A stretch of 64,000 bases of DNA from Aurantimonas endophytica (GTDB lineage: Bacteria; Pseudomonadota; Alphaproteobacteria; Rhizobiales; Rhizobiaceae), in the NCBI RefSeq assembly GCF_014196845.1, contig NZ_JACIEM010000006.1, positions 248,001 to 312,000 on the forward strand, read 5' to 3'. Each line of letters starts with the position of its first letter. Within the stretch, counting starts at the first letter, position 1. The notes below the pieces were generated by a model that worked only from the letters and a program-made list of their open reading frames with translations, searched no databases and had not been told where the DNA came from. Shown here piece after piece: positions 17,962 through 26,532 of the stretch. The translations under genes were made by a program, and so were the position numbers.

Positions 17962-18798
17962 TCAGAAGCTGAACTGGTCCCCGAGATAGAATCGCCGCAC
18001 GTCGACATTGTCGACGATCTGCTGCGGGCTGCCGTGGGTGAGCACGGCGCCGGCATGCATGATGTAGGCCCGGTCGATCAGGCCCAGCGTCTCGCGCACG
18101 TTGTGGTCGGTGATCAGGACGCCGATGCCGCGCTTGGTGAGATGCCGGACCAGGCCCTGGATGTCCGAGACGGCGATCGGGTCGACGCCGGCGAAGGGCT
18201 CGTCGAGCAGCATGAAGGTCGGCTTGGAGGCCAGCGCGCGCGCAATCTCGCAGCGCCGCCGCTCGCCGCCGGAGAGCGACGTCGAGGCCTGCTTGCGCAG
18301 GTGCTCGATGTTGAATTCCTGCAGCAGGCTGGTCAGTTCCCGCTCGCGCGTCGCCTTGTCCTTCTCGACCACTTCGAGCACGGCGCGGATATTGTCCTCG
18401 ACGGAGAGGCCGCGGAAGATCGAGGCTTCCTGCGGCAGGTAGCCGATGCCGAGCCGGGCGCGGCGATACATCGGGATCTGGGTGATGTCGTGCCCGTCGA
18501 GCAGGATGTTGCCCTTGTCCACCGGCACCAGCCCGGTGATCATGTAGAAGCAGGTGGTCTTGCCGGCGCCGTTCGGTCCGAGCAGGCCGACGGCTTCGCC
18601 GCGTCGCACCGCGATCCCGACATCGTCCACGACGCGCCGGCCCCGGTAGGTCTTGGTGAGGTTTGCTGCGACGAGGGTTCCCTCGGCGTTGGCAAAGCGC
18701 GGGCCGGCCTTGTTGCCGGCCGCAGCGGACGGCGGGCCTGCCCGCGGCTTGTCCGCCACGTCGGCGGCGGCGCGCTGGGCGGTCTGTGCGATCGTCAC
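17962..18798 (-). CDS. lptB: LPS export ABC transporter ATPase LptB
   Basis: ATPase powering lipopolysaccharide extraction from the inner membrane with LptF/LptG. P-loop GPNGAGKTT at residues 74-82, signature LSGGE at 175-179, Walker B MLLDEP with Glu200. The first 40 residues are an Ala/Gly-rich extension beyond the usual LptB start. Ten bases after lptA, in the order lptC-lptA-lptB. Confidence 0.96.
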   Translation of the reverse strand: MTIAQTAQRAAADVADKPRAGPPSAAAGNKAGPRFANAEGTLVAANLTKTYRGRRVVDDVGIAVRRGEAVGLLGPNGAGKTTCFYMITGLVPVDKGNILLDGHDITQIPMYRRARLGIGYLPQEASIFRGLSVEDNIRAVLEVVEKDKATRERELTSLLQEFNIEHLRKQASTSLSGGERRRCEIARALASKPTFMLLDEPFAGVDPIAVSDIQGLVRHLTKRGIGVLITDHNVRETLGLIDRAYIMHAGAVLTHGSPQQIVDNVDVRRFYLGDQFSF

Positions 18799-18808
18799 GC
18801 AGCCGGCC

Positions 18809-19417
18809 TCAGTTCGTCGCCGCGCCGTCGGACTGCCCGTCGGGGCTGAGCATGAGCCGCACTCGGCCGTTGCTGCCGCCCTCGCCGCAGGCGCTTTCGA
18901 GGCGAGCGAGGCCGGTATCCATCTGGATCGTCAGCTTGCAGCCTTCGGCGATGTTCTCGCCCTGGCTGAGCACGACATTGCCGGTCATCACCACGAGCTG
19001 GCTGGTCATGTCGAACGAGGCCTGTTCGGCGGTCGCCACCTGGTCGACCGACTTGACGTAGACCTTTCCGGTCGCTTCGAGCCGGTCGATCTGGTTCGAG
19101 CCGCCCGGCAGCGCACCGCCGCGTGCCGGTGCGGCCTCGCCGTCCTCGGGCTTCTTGTAATGCACGACGAGCTTGCCGCTCCGCAGCTCGGTGTCGCCCT
19201 GCGCCACCGCGACATTGCCGGTAAAGGTGGCGACCGCCTGGGCGTCGTCGACGTCGAGCAGGTTCGATTCGATCGAGATCGGCTGGTCGCCGTCGAGCTG
19301 CAGGCCGGTGAAACTGCTGCCGAGCCCTTCCTGGGCAAAAGCGCCAGGGGCGCCGACCGCAGCGAGGAAGACAGCCGCGACGAATGGCGCCGCGCGACGT
19401 AGGACGAAGGCTTGCAT
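18809..19417 (-). CDS. lptA: periplasmic LPS-bridge protein LptA
   Basis: Periplasmic component of the LPS transport bridge. Signal peptide ending near GAFAQ (about residue 28), then the OstA-like beta-jellyroll (ISIESNLLDVDDAQAVATF, SQLVVMTGNVVLSQG). A Gly/Ala/Pro-rich insert near residues 90-107 is unremarkable. Begins 3 bases after the lptC stop. Confidence 0.93.
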   Translation of the reverse strand: MQAFVLRRAAPFVAAVFLAAVGAPGAFAQEGLGSSFTGLQLDGDQPISIESNLLDVDDAQAVATFTGNVAVAQGDTELRSGKLVVHYKKPEDGEAAPARGGALPGGSNQIDRLEATGKVYVKSVDQVATAEQASFDMTSQLVVMTGNVVLSQGENIAEGCKLTIQMDTGLARLESACGEGGSNGRVRLMLSPDGQSDGAATN

Positions 19418-19420
19418 GAT

Positions 19421-20116
19421 CTACTCGCTCTTGAAGGCTTGTTTGTCGTCCGACCCTGGCTGCGACGGCGCAATCACCATCTTCACCCGGCCGCCGAAGG
19501 AAAGGACTTTACCACCCTCGGACACGTTGAGGGAGCTGGATCGGATGGTCTGGTTGGGCGTGTCGATCTCCACCGGGCCACCGCCCTGCATGGAACCGGC
19601 GGCAAGGTCGATGTCGGCCGTCGCGAGCCGGATCGCGATGCCGTTGCTCGTCTCGACCTCGATCCCGTCCGTCAGCCGCAGCTTGTTGGTTTCCGAATCG
19701 TAGAAGCCGGCGGCGGCGGTGATGTCGGCGGTGGTGTCGTCGCCGACGAACAGCGTGGCAGCGACCTTCTCCAGATCGACGCCACCGCCCGTCAGCGACT
19801 GGAATGCGCGTTCGGCGCGCATCTCGTACGGCCGTTCCTGGCTGTCGACACCGGACATGCGGGGATCCTGCATGACCACGCGTCCGTCCTGGATCGAGGT
19901 CCCCGTCACCGAGATTTCTCCCGGCAGGCTGCGGGCGAGCCAGGTGGTGACGACGCCGACCACGACGATGATCGCGGCGGTCAGCGGGAGGGCGATCTTC
20001 AGACGGCGCACCAGGCGCGAATGGCGCCGTGCCCGCGCGAACTCGCGCTCGCTGCGGCTCGCGGTCGGGGCGAGCGGCGAAGCCGGAGTCGCGGAGGGCG
20101 CCTGCGTGTTGTTCAT
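19421..20116 (-). CDS. lptC: LPS export protein LptC
   Basis: Bitopic membrane protein linking LptB2FG to LptA. One N-terminal transmembrane helix (about residues 38-61, LKIALPLTAAIIVVVGVVTTW) precedes the periplasmic jellyroll domain. The start is uncertain: ATG at 20116 is used; a TTG five codons earlier (20131) lies just after GGGGAAAG and may be the real start. First gene of the lptC-lptA-lptB run, divergent from sppA. Confidence 0.9.
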   Translation of the reverse strand: MNNTQAPSATPASPLAPTASRSEREFARARRHSRLVRRLKIALPLTAAIIVVVGVVTTWLARSLPGEISVTGTSIQDGRVVMQDPRMSGVDSQERPYEMRAERAFQSLTGGGVDLEKVAATLFVGDDTTADITAAAGFYDSETNKLRLTDGIEVETSNGIAIRLATADIDLAAGSMQGGGPVEIDTPNQTIRSSSLNVSEGGKVLSFGGRVKMVIAPSQPGSDDKQAFKSE

Positions 20117-20251
20117 CTGCACCGTGATCAAGCTTTCCCCGATCCGTCGCCCGCTTCCGGATGGGAGGCGACTGAGACGTCGGCGAACCGTGATGGGACG
20201 CGTTTCACACCAATATGGGGTTTTTACGTCGGCGCCCAGTTACTGCGGCAT

Positions 20252-20270
20252 ATTCCTAACCATAGGGAAT
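20252..20270. promoter_or_regulatory. inverted repeat in the lptC/sppA divergent gap
   Basis: ATTCCTA and TAGGGAAT form a near-perfect inverted repeat around ACCA, with one unpaired G. It lies in the 228-base AT-richer gap between two divergent envelope genes, so it is a candidate operator. No known consensus is matched. Confidence 0.3.
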
Positions 20271-20344
20271 GAACGTTTCGTGAGCCTTCACAGGCACCCC
20301 GGTTCAAGCTAACGCTCGCGCAGTCAAACGCGAGGGAGGCCGAG

Positions 20345-21325
20345 ATGGCCGCAACCACCGAGGATCTGATCGACCGCCGCCGCCTGCGCGGCAAGCTGCG
20401 CTTCTGGCGGGTGGCGGCAATCGTCGTCGTCGCGCTGGCCGTCCTCGCCGTTCCGTTGTTCGGCTGGAAGGGCACGATCTTGCCGCGCGAGCAGATCGCG
20501 CGGGTCGAGATCGAGGGCATGATTTTGGAGGATCGCAAGCTCCTGGAACTCCTGGAACGGCTCAAGGACGAGGATTCCGTCAAGGCCGTGGTCCTGCGCA
20601 TCGACTCTCCCGGCGGCACGACGGTCGGCGGCGAGTCGATCTACGAGGCAGTACGTGCCATTGCCGCGGTAAAGCCGGTCGTGGCGGAAGTCGGGACGCT
20701 GGCGGCATCTGCCGGCTACATGATCGCCGCCGGCGCCGACCACATCGTCGCGCGGCGGACCTCGATCGTCGGATCGATCGGCGTGATCTTTCAGTATGTC
20801 GACGCCTCCACGCTGCTGAACACGATCGGCGTCGAGGTCAATGCGATCAAGTCGGCGCCGCTGAAGGCCGAGCCGTCACCTTTCGCGCCGGCGAGCGAGG
20901 AAGCCAAGCAGATGATCGGCCGGCTGGTCATGGATACCTATGACTGGTTCGTCGCCCTCGTCGCCGAGCGCCGCGGGCTGAGCCAGGCGGACACTCTGGT
21001 GCTGGCCGACGGCTCGGTGTTCAGCGGTCATCAGGGCCTGGAGAACCGTCTGGTCGACGCCTTGGGCGGCGAGGACGAGGTGCGGGCATGGCTCGAAGCC
21101 GAGCGCGGGGTGCCGGCCGGCCTCGACTTCGTCGACCGCGAGCCCGAAAAGGAGGGCGACGGGTTCTTCTCGATCTTCACCCAGGCCCGTTCGGGCGTCT
21201 TCGCGGCGCTGGGTCTCGACCCGCGGGCGGCCTCGCTGGAGGATGCGCTGCTGCGGCGGGCCGGTCACCTTGACGGGCTGGTGTCGCTCTGGCAGCCTTC
21301 ACGAACACGTGTGACGTCGCAGTAA
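20345..21325 (+). CDS. sppA: signal peptide peptidase SppA
   Basis: Membrane-bound serine protease that degrades cleaved signal peptides. One N-terminal transmembrane helix (about 22-42); catalytic Ser122 in [12 protein letters not shown] and Lys174 in PLKAEPSPF, 52 residues apart as in the 36-kDa class. Length 326 residues, so the short type. GGGAGG precedes the ATG. Confidence 0.94.
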   Translation: MAATTEDLIDRRRLRGKLRFWRVAAIVVVALAVLAVPLFGWKGTILPREQIARVEIEGMILEDRKLLELLERLKDEDSVKAVVLRIDSPGGTTVGGESIYEAVRAIAAVKPVVAEVGTLAASAGYMIAAGADHIVARRTSIVGSIGVIFQYVDASTLLNTIGVEVNAIKSAPLKAEPSPFAPASEEAKQMIGRLVMDTYDWFVALVAERRGLSQADTLVLADGSVFSGHQGLENRLVDALGGEDEVRAWLEAERGVPAGLDFVDREPEKEGDGFFSIFTQARSGVFAALGLDPRAASLEDALLRRAGHLDGLVSLWQPSRTRVTSQ

Positions 21326-21432
21326 GTGATGGAAATGGCCCGGGTTTCGATCGGCCGTCTGGGACGGGCGCGGCACCATGGCCGAAGCAGCGTCCGAGGC
21401 GGCGCGACAGGTCTCGGGAAGGGGAACTCGTC

Positions 21433-21714
21433 TTGATCAAGTCGGAACTCGTGCAGGCGATCGCCAGCCGCAACCCCCATCTCTACCAGCGCGACGTCGA
21501 GACCATCGTCAACGCCATCTTCGACGAGATCACCGCAGCGCTCTGTGACTCCAACCGCGTCGAGCTGCGCGGCTTCGGGGCCTTCTCCGTCAAGAACAGG
21601 CCGCCCCGCTCAGGGCGCAATCCCCGGACCGGCGAGGCCGTCGAGGTGGAAGAGAAGTGGGTGCCGTTCTTCAAGGCGGGCAAGGAGTTGCGCGAGCGGC
21701 TCAACGGTCGCTAG
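21433..21714 (+). CDS. ihfB: integration host factor beta subunit
   Basis: DNA-bending nucleoid protein, partner of IHF alpha. 93 residues with the HU/IHF core: [28 protein letters not shown], and the DNA-intercalating arm NPRTGEAV. The start codon is TTG at 21433 behind a GGGGAA site; no in-frame ATG would keep the conserved first helix. Order sppA-ihfB-lapA is common in Rhizobiales, where trpF usually follows; here it does not. Confidence 0.95.
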   Translation: MIKSELVQAIASRNPHLYQRDVETIVNAIFDEITAALCDSNRVELRGFGAFSVKNRPPRSGRNPRTGEAVEVEEKWVPFFKAGKELRERLNGR

Positions 21715-21854
21715 GCGTCGAAGGCCGGCACGAGGCGCCCTCGGGCGTTGACGGCCCGGGCGCGGCGCCCATGTTTGTTTCTGAGCCGATGGCGGCGGAC
21801 GCTGCCGGCAACAGAGCCCGGACCCGGTGACGGGACGGGCGCGAGGCGGAGCCC

Positions 21855-22223
21855 ATGATCTCGAGAATTCTCACCCTCGTCATTCTTATTCCGCTGGCGA
21901 TCCTGCTGGTGGTGTTCTGCGTCGCCAACCGCCAGATGGTCCCGGTCTCGCTGGATCCGATCGGCACCCTGCCGCAATTCGCCTTCGCCGCGCCGCTGTT
22001 CATCCTGCTGATGGGCGCCGTCATTCTCGGCGTCGTCCTCGGCGGCCTCGGCACCTGGTTCACCCAGGCGCATTACCGCCGCAAGTCGTGGAAGCGCAAA
22101 TACGAGGTCGAACGGCTGCGCCGCGAGGCCGACGAAAGCCGCGCCAGGCTTCGCCAGATCGAGGAAGAACGGGCCCGCGCCGGTTCCGGGTCGACCGCTC
22201 TGGTCACCTCCCAGGCCGCCTGA
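21855..22223 (+). CDS. lapA: LapA-domain (DUF1049) inner-membrane protein
   Basis: 122 residues with two N-terminal membrane helices (about 4-24 and 43-67) and a C-terminal charged coiled-coil (RRKSWKRKYEVERLRREADE). This is the LapA/YciS layout; the E. coli protein helps LapB control LpxC turnover. Here it lies alone behind ihfB without lapB. Confidence 0.85.
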   Translation: MISRILTLVILIPLAILLVVFCVANRQMVPVSLDPIGTLPQFAFAAPLFILLMGAVILGVVLGGLGTWFTQAHYRRKSWKRKYEVERLRREADESRARLRQIEEERARAGSGSTALVTSQAA

Positions 22224-22263
22224 ACGCCGCGCCTTGCGACAGCGACGCCAGCGCGGCGGGTCT

Positions 22264-22740
22264 TCACGCCGTGACGGCTTCTCCCTCGGGCGCCGTCTGC
22301 GGGCCTGAAACCTTTTCGACAAAACAGTCGAAGAACTGGCCGGCCAGCTTCTTGGCGGTGGAGTCGATCATCCGTCCGCCGAGCTGGGCGATCTTGCCGC
22401 CCACCTGCGCGTTGACCTCGTAGGTGAGGATCGTCTCGGCGCCGTCTTCCTCGAGCCGCACGTCGGCGCCACCCTTGGCGAAGCCGGCAATGCCGCCCTT
22501 GCCTTCGCCGACGATCGAGTAGCTCTCCGGCGCGTTGATGTTCTCCAGCCGGACCTCGCCGGAGAATTTCGCTTTCACCGGCCCGATTTTCATCGTCACC
22601 GTCGCCGCCATCATGTTGTCGCCGGTCATTTCCAGGCTTTCGCAGCCCGGGATGCAGCTTCTGAGCACATCCGGGTCGTTGAGTGCCGCCCAGACCGTTT
22701 CCCGCGGTGCCGGCAGCCGGTATTCGCCCTTGAGATCCAT
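22264..22740 (-). CDS. CoxG family SRPBCC protein
   Basis: 158 residues of the carbon-monoxide dehydrogenase subunit G family (SRPBCC fold): MDLKGEYRLPAPRETVWAAL, then GCESLEMTGDNMM and GGRMIDSTAKKLAGQFF. True CoxG recruits CO dehydrogenase to the membrane, but no cox genes are nearby, so the real role is unknown. The ATG at 22740 follows AAGGGAGG; the frame is open 29 codons further upstream, but these are not conserved-looking. Confidence 0.85.
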   Translation of the reverse strand: MDLKGEYRLPAPRETVWAALNDPDVLRSCIPGCESLEMTGDNMMAATVTMKIGPVKAKFSGEVRLENINAPESYSIVGEGKGGIAGFAKGGADVRLEEDGAETILTYEVNAQVGGKIAQLGGRMIDSTAKKLAGQFFDCFVEKVSGPQTAPEGEAVTA

Positions 22741-22866
22741 CGAAACCCTCCCTTGCGCCGATGCATGTCGGCGCCGCTCCTTCGTCGCAGGATCTAGAAT
22801 CACGTTTCTGCCGGCTTTGCCAAGCATGCCGGAACCGCTAATGACCTAACCCCTGATATCGAAAGC

Positions 22867-23982
22867 ATGGAGTTTGCCTTGGCGCGAGCGCGGCGGCCCG
22901 GCCATCACACGGATTCGAGCCCGAACGGTGCGGCATCGCGCGGCCCGCGCGCCCGGCCGACTGACGCGCCGCGTCCGCAGGGCGACGACGATGCGCCCCG
23001 CACGAGACCGGCCATCGGCGACCCGCCGGTGCGGGCGCTCGACCTGCCGCGCCCGACCGGCCCCCGCCCGGTGCCGCGCGAGCCGGTGATCCTCACCGTC
23101 GAGCCCTCGGCCGATTACGCGCTTCTCGACTCCGGCGCCGGCGAGAAACTGGAGCGCTACGGCCCGCTCACCGTCCGCCGTCCGGAGAACCAGGCGATCT
23201 GGCAGAAGCGCCTGCCGGAGGCCACCTGGGATGCGGCGGATGCGATCTTCACCGGCGACACCGACGAGGAAGGCACCGGGCGGTGGCGTTTTCCGCACGA
23301 GCCGCGGGGCGAGACCTGGCCGCTCGTCCAGGACGGCGTCGACTATCTCGGCCGCTTCACCTCCTATCGCCATGTCGGCGTGTTTCCCGAACAGGCGGTG
23401 CACTGGCGCTCGACCGAGGCGGCGATCACCGCGGCGCTCGCTGGCGGCCAGCACCCGGTGCGCATGCTCAATCTCTTCGGCTATACCGGCGTCGCCTCGC
23501 TGATTGGTGCCCGCGCCGGCGCCGAGGTCACCCATGTCGACGCCTCCAAGAAGGCCATCGCATGGGCGCGCGAGAACCAGGAGGTCGCCGGCCTGGAATC
23601 GAGCCCGATCCGCTGGATCTGCGAGGACGCGGTCCGCTACGCCGAGCGCGAGGTCAAGCGCGGCAGCCGCTACGACGTGATCCTGCTCGACCCGCCGCGT
23701 TTCGGCCGCGGCCCCAAGGGCGAGGTCTGGCAGCTCTTCGAGGACCTGCCCTATCTGCTGTCGCTGACCCGCGCCCTGCTGTCGGACCGGCCGCTTCTCG
23801 TCATCCTCACCGCCTATTCGATCCGGGCGTCCTTCTATGCCTTGTCGGCGCTGACCGGCGAGGCCTTCCGCGGCCTCGGCGGCACCGCCGAATCGGGCGA
23901 ACTCGTCATTCGCGAGGCCGGCGACGAGCCGCGCCTCCTCTCAACTTCCCTCTTCTGCCGCTGGACCCCCGATCATGTCTGA
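22867..23982 (+). CDS. class I SAM-dependent methyltransferase, RlmI/RlmK-like
   Basis: 371 residues. After a disordered Arg/Pro-rich N-terminus (about 70 residues) comes a Methyltrans_SAM domain: SAM-binding motif MLNLFGYTGVAS near residue 199 and catalytic-type DPPRFGRGP near 278. Related to 23S rRNA cytosine methyltransferases, though the N-terminal PUA domain of RlmI is not evident. Target is probably RNA. Overlaps the next methyltransferase gene by 8 bases, so the two are coupled. Confidence 0.82.
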   Translation: MEFALARARRPGHHTDSSPNGAASRGPRARPTDAPRPQGDDDAPRTRPAIGDPPVRALDLPRPTGPRPVPREPVILTVEPSADYALLDSGAGEKLERYGPLTVRRPENQAIWQKRLPEATWDAADAIFTGDTDEEGTGRWRFPHEPRGETWPLVQDGVDYLGRFTSYRHVGVFPEQAVHWRSTEAAITAALAGGQHPVRMLNLFGYTGVASLIGARAGAEVTHVDASKKAIAWARENQEVAGLESSPIRWICEDAVRYAEREVKRGSRYDVILLDPPRFGRGPKGEVWQLFEDLPYLLSLTRALLSDRPLLVILTAYSIRASFYALSALTGEAFRGLGGTAESGELVIREAGDEPRLLSTSLFCRWTPDHV

Positions 23983-24841
23983 CAAGCCCCCAACGGACGG
24001 CCGGACCCGGCTCCCGCCTACGAGCGCACCTGGCCGGGTCAAGGAGGTCTCCAGCGTCTCCAACCCGATCGTCAAGGACATCCGTTCGCTGGCCCAGAAG
24101 CGGCATCGCGAGGAGACCGGGCTGTTTCTCGCCGAGGGACTGAAGCTCGTCGTCGACGCGCTCGACGCCGGCTGGCAGATCCAGACGCTGGTCATCGCCA
24201 AGTCCGCTTCCGGCCACGAACTGCTGGAGCGCACGGCCGCCCGGACGGTCGCGCTCGGCGCCGACGTGCTGGAAGCCAACAACAAGGTGCTGGAGGCGAT
24301 CACCCGGCGCGACAACCCGCAGAGCGCGGTCGGCGTTTTCAAGCGGCGGGTGACGCCGCTCGCCCGCCTGGAAGCTGGCAAGGGCGACGTCGTGGTTGCG
24401 CTCGACCGGGTGCGCGACCCCGGCAATCTCGGCACCGTGCTCAGGACGGCAGACGCGGTCGGCGCCAAGGGCGTGATCGTCATCGGCGACAGCGTCGACC
24501 CGTTCTCGCTCGAGACCGTACGGGCGACGATGGGCTCGATCTTCTCCGTGCCGCTGGCGCGGGTGAGCGAGGCGGAGTTCCTCGAATGGCGCGCCCGCTT
24601 CCGCGGCCTCGTCGTCGGCACCCATATGGAAGGAACGGTCGACTACCGGACCCCGAAATACGATGCCCAGCCGACCCTGCTGGTGATGGGCAACGAGCAG
24701 GCGGGCCTCACCGAGGCGCTGGCCAAGGCCTGCGACGTGCTCGTGCGCATCCCTCAGGCGGGCCGCGCCGACAGCCTCAACCTTGCCATCGCCACCGGCG
24801 TGATGCTGTTCGAGGCACGGCGCGGGAGCCTCAGCCTTTGA
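23975..24841 (+). CDS. TrmH/SpoU family RNA methyltransferase
   Basis: 288-residue SPOUT enzyme that 2'-O-methylates tRNA or rRNA. The N-terminal substrate-binding part (SNPIVKDIRSLAQKRHREETGLFLAEG) is followed by the knot signatures RVRDPGNLGTVLRTADA, LLVMGNEQAGL and IPQAGRADSLNLAIA. Exact target not assignable. Its TGA overlaps the TTG start of lspA. Confidence 0.9.
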   Translation: MSDKPPTDGRTRLPPTSAPGRVKEVSSVSNPIVKDIRSLAQKRHREETGLFLAEGLKLVVDALDAGWQIQTLVIAKSASGHELLERTAARTVALGADVLEANNKVLEAITRRDNPQSAVGVFKRRVTPLARLEAGKGDVVVALDRVRDPGNLGTVLRTADAVGAKGVIVIGDSVDPFSLETVRATMGSIFSVPLARVSEAEFLEWRARFRGLVVGTHMEGTVDYRTPKYDAQPTLLVMGNEQAGLTEALAKACDVLVRIPQAGRADSLNLAIATGVMLFEARRGSLSL

Positions 24842-25350
24842 ACCGCCGCCTGTTCGTTTCCGGCCTTGTCATCGTCATCCTGGCCGTTGTCGCCGACCAG
24901 GCGATCAAGGCTTTGGTCGTCGCCACCATGGGGCTCGGGGAGGCGATCGAGATCCTGCCCTTCCTGGCGCTCTACCACGCCCGCAACACCGGCATCGCCT
25001 TCTCGATGTTCTCGGGCCTCAGCGACGTCAGCCTGTCGCTGATCGCGGGTGTCGTGCTGATCGTCGTCCTCTATCTCTGGTACAAGACGCCGGCCGAGCG
25101 CCGGCTCACGCATTTCGGCCTCGCCATCATCGTCGGCGGCGCCATCGGCAACCTCATCGACCGCGTCAGCCTCGGCTACGTCGTCGACTACATCTATTTC
25201 CACACCCCGGTCTGGGACTTTGCGGTCTTCAACCTTGCCGACGCTTTCATCACCGTCGGCGCCATCATCATCCTCGCCGACGAATTCATCCTCGCACCCC
25301 GCGAGGCACGCCGGGCCCGCCGGGCGAACGAAGCCACGCCCGGCGATTGA
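24838..25350 (+). CDS. lspA: lipoprotein signal peptidase
   Basis: Type II signal peptidase; cleaves prolipoproteins after lipidation. Four membrane helices in 170 residues; the catalytic pair is Asp108 (GNLIDRV) and Asp135 (FNLADAFI). The start is a TTG at 24838 overlapping the upstream TGA (TTGA), the only start that keeps the first helix NRRLFVSGLVIVILAVVADQ. Supplies the substrate step before Lnt (45.1 kb). Confidence 0.93.
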   Translation: MNRRLFVSGLVIVILAVVADQAIKALVVATMGLGEAIEILPFLALYHARNTGIAFSMFSGLSDVSLSLIAGVVLIVVLYLWYKTPAERRLTHFGLAIIVGGAIGNLIDRVSLGYVVDYIYFHTPVWDFAVFNLADAFITVGAIIILADEFILAPREARRARRANEATPGD

Positions 25351-25418
25351 CAACCGCTGGGGCCGCCCTTCGTCTCAGATGACACCGCCGGCATCTCGCC
25401 GGCGGCCGGGAGGATGCG

Positions 25419-26411
25419 ATGAGCGAGACATTCAGGGCGATCTTGATCTCCCGCGACGAGGCGAGGAACCAGTCCGTCGACATCGTCGAGATGACGCCGG
25501 ATCAGCTGATGGACGGCGATGTCGACGTTGCCGTCGAGGCGACCACCGTCAACTACAAGGACGGGCTGGCGATCACCGGCAAGGCGCCGGTGGTACGACA
25601 CTGGCCGTTGGTCCCCGGCATCGATCTTGCCGGGACCGTCATCACCTCCTCGCACCCCGATTGGCAGGCCGGCGACCGCGTCATCCTCAATGGCTGGGGC
25701 GTCGGCGAGACACATCACGGGGCCTATGCCGGGCGAGCCCGGCTCAACGGCGACTGGCTGGTGGCACTGCCTGACCGCTTCACCGCGATGGACGCGATGG
25801 CGATCGGCACGGCCGGCTACACGGCGATGCTCTCGGTCCTGGCGCTCGAGCGGGCCGGCATGACACCGGATCGCGGCCCGGTCGTGGTCACCGGCGCGGC
25901 GGGCGGCGTCGGATCCGTCGCCGTGGCGCTGCTGTCGGGGCTCGGCTGGCACGTCATCGCCTCGACGGGTCGCACCGGCGAGGCCGACTGGCTGCGCGAC
26001 CTCGGCGCTGCCGAGATCATCGACCGCGCGGAGCTGTCGGAACCCGGCAAGCCGCTCGCCAAGGAGCGTTGGGCCGCCGGCATCGACGCGGTAGGCAGCC
26101 ATACGCTCGCCAACGTCCTGGCCGCGACGCGCTATGGAGGTGCGGTCGCCTGTTGCGGCCTCGCCCAGGGCATGGATCTGCCGGCGAGCGTCGCGCCCTT
26201 CATCCTGCGAGGCGTCTCCCTGCTCGGGATCGATTCGGTGATGGCGCCGAAGCAGCGGCGGGTCGAGGCCTGGAGCCGGCTCGCCCGCGATCTCGACGCT
26301 TCCAGGCTGCGCGCCATCACCACGGAAATCGGGTTCGAGGCGATCATCGACGCAGCGAAGGAGATCGTCGAGGGCCGGATCCGGGGCCGTGTGGTCGTGA
26401 ACATGCGATGA
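25419..26411 (+). CDS. acuI: acrylyl-CoA reductase-like NADPH quinone-type oxidoreductase (AcuI/YhdH)
   Basis: Zinc-free medium-chain dehydrogenase. VNYKDGLAITG and the GWGVGETHHGAYA segment identify the AcuI/YhdH branch; GAAGGVGSVA (about residue 163) binds NADPH. AcuI reduces acryloyl-CoA to propionyl-CoA, a detoxification step. 330 residues. GGGAGG-type ribosome site before the ATG. No dimethylsulfoniopropionate genes nearby, so the physiological substrate is not settled. Confidence 0.9.
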   Translation: MSETFRAILISRDEARNQSVDIVEMTPDQLMDGDVDVAVEATTVNYKDGLAITGKAPVVRHWPLVPGIDLAGTVITSSHPDWQAGDRVILNGWGVGETHHGAYAGRARLNGDWLVALPDRFTAMDAMAIGTAGYTAMLSVLALERAGMTPDRGPVVVTGAAGGVGSVAVALLSGLGWHVIASTGRTGEADWLRDLGAAEIIDRAELSEPGKPLAKERWAAGIDAVGSHTLANVLAATRYGGAVACCGLAQGMDLPASVAPFILRGVSLLGIDSVMAPKQRRVEAWSRLARDLDASRLRAITTEIGFEAIIDAAKEIVEGRIRGRVVVNMR

Positions 26412-26426
26412 CCGGCGAACCGTCCA

Positions 26427-26455
26427 TTGTTGAAGGGCAGCGCATTTGCGATAAT
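26427..26455 (+). promoter_or_regulatory. candidate olsB promoter
   Basis: TTGTTG (26427-26432) and GATAAT (26450-26455), 17 bases apart, 78 bases before the olsB start. Confidence 0.45.
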
Positions 26456-26532
26456 GGCGCCGGGCCAGTCACAAAATTTTCGCCGAGTGGCCGTATGGGC
26501 TAATGGCATGGGACGGCCCGACGGAGGACGCG

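Noticed and set aside
23906-24625. Antisense frame opposite the TrmH-type gene, about 239 codons
   Set aside because: No conserved motif and fully overlapped by a well-supported SPOUT methyltransferase.
26466-26486. Pho box for phosphate control of olsB
   Set aside because: CAGTCACAAAATTTTCGCC has one loose half of CTGTCAT only; the second direct repeat is not there.
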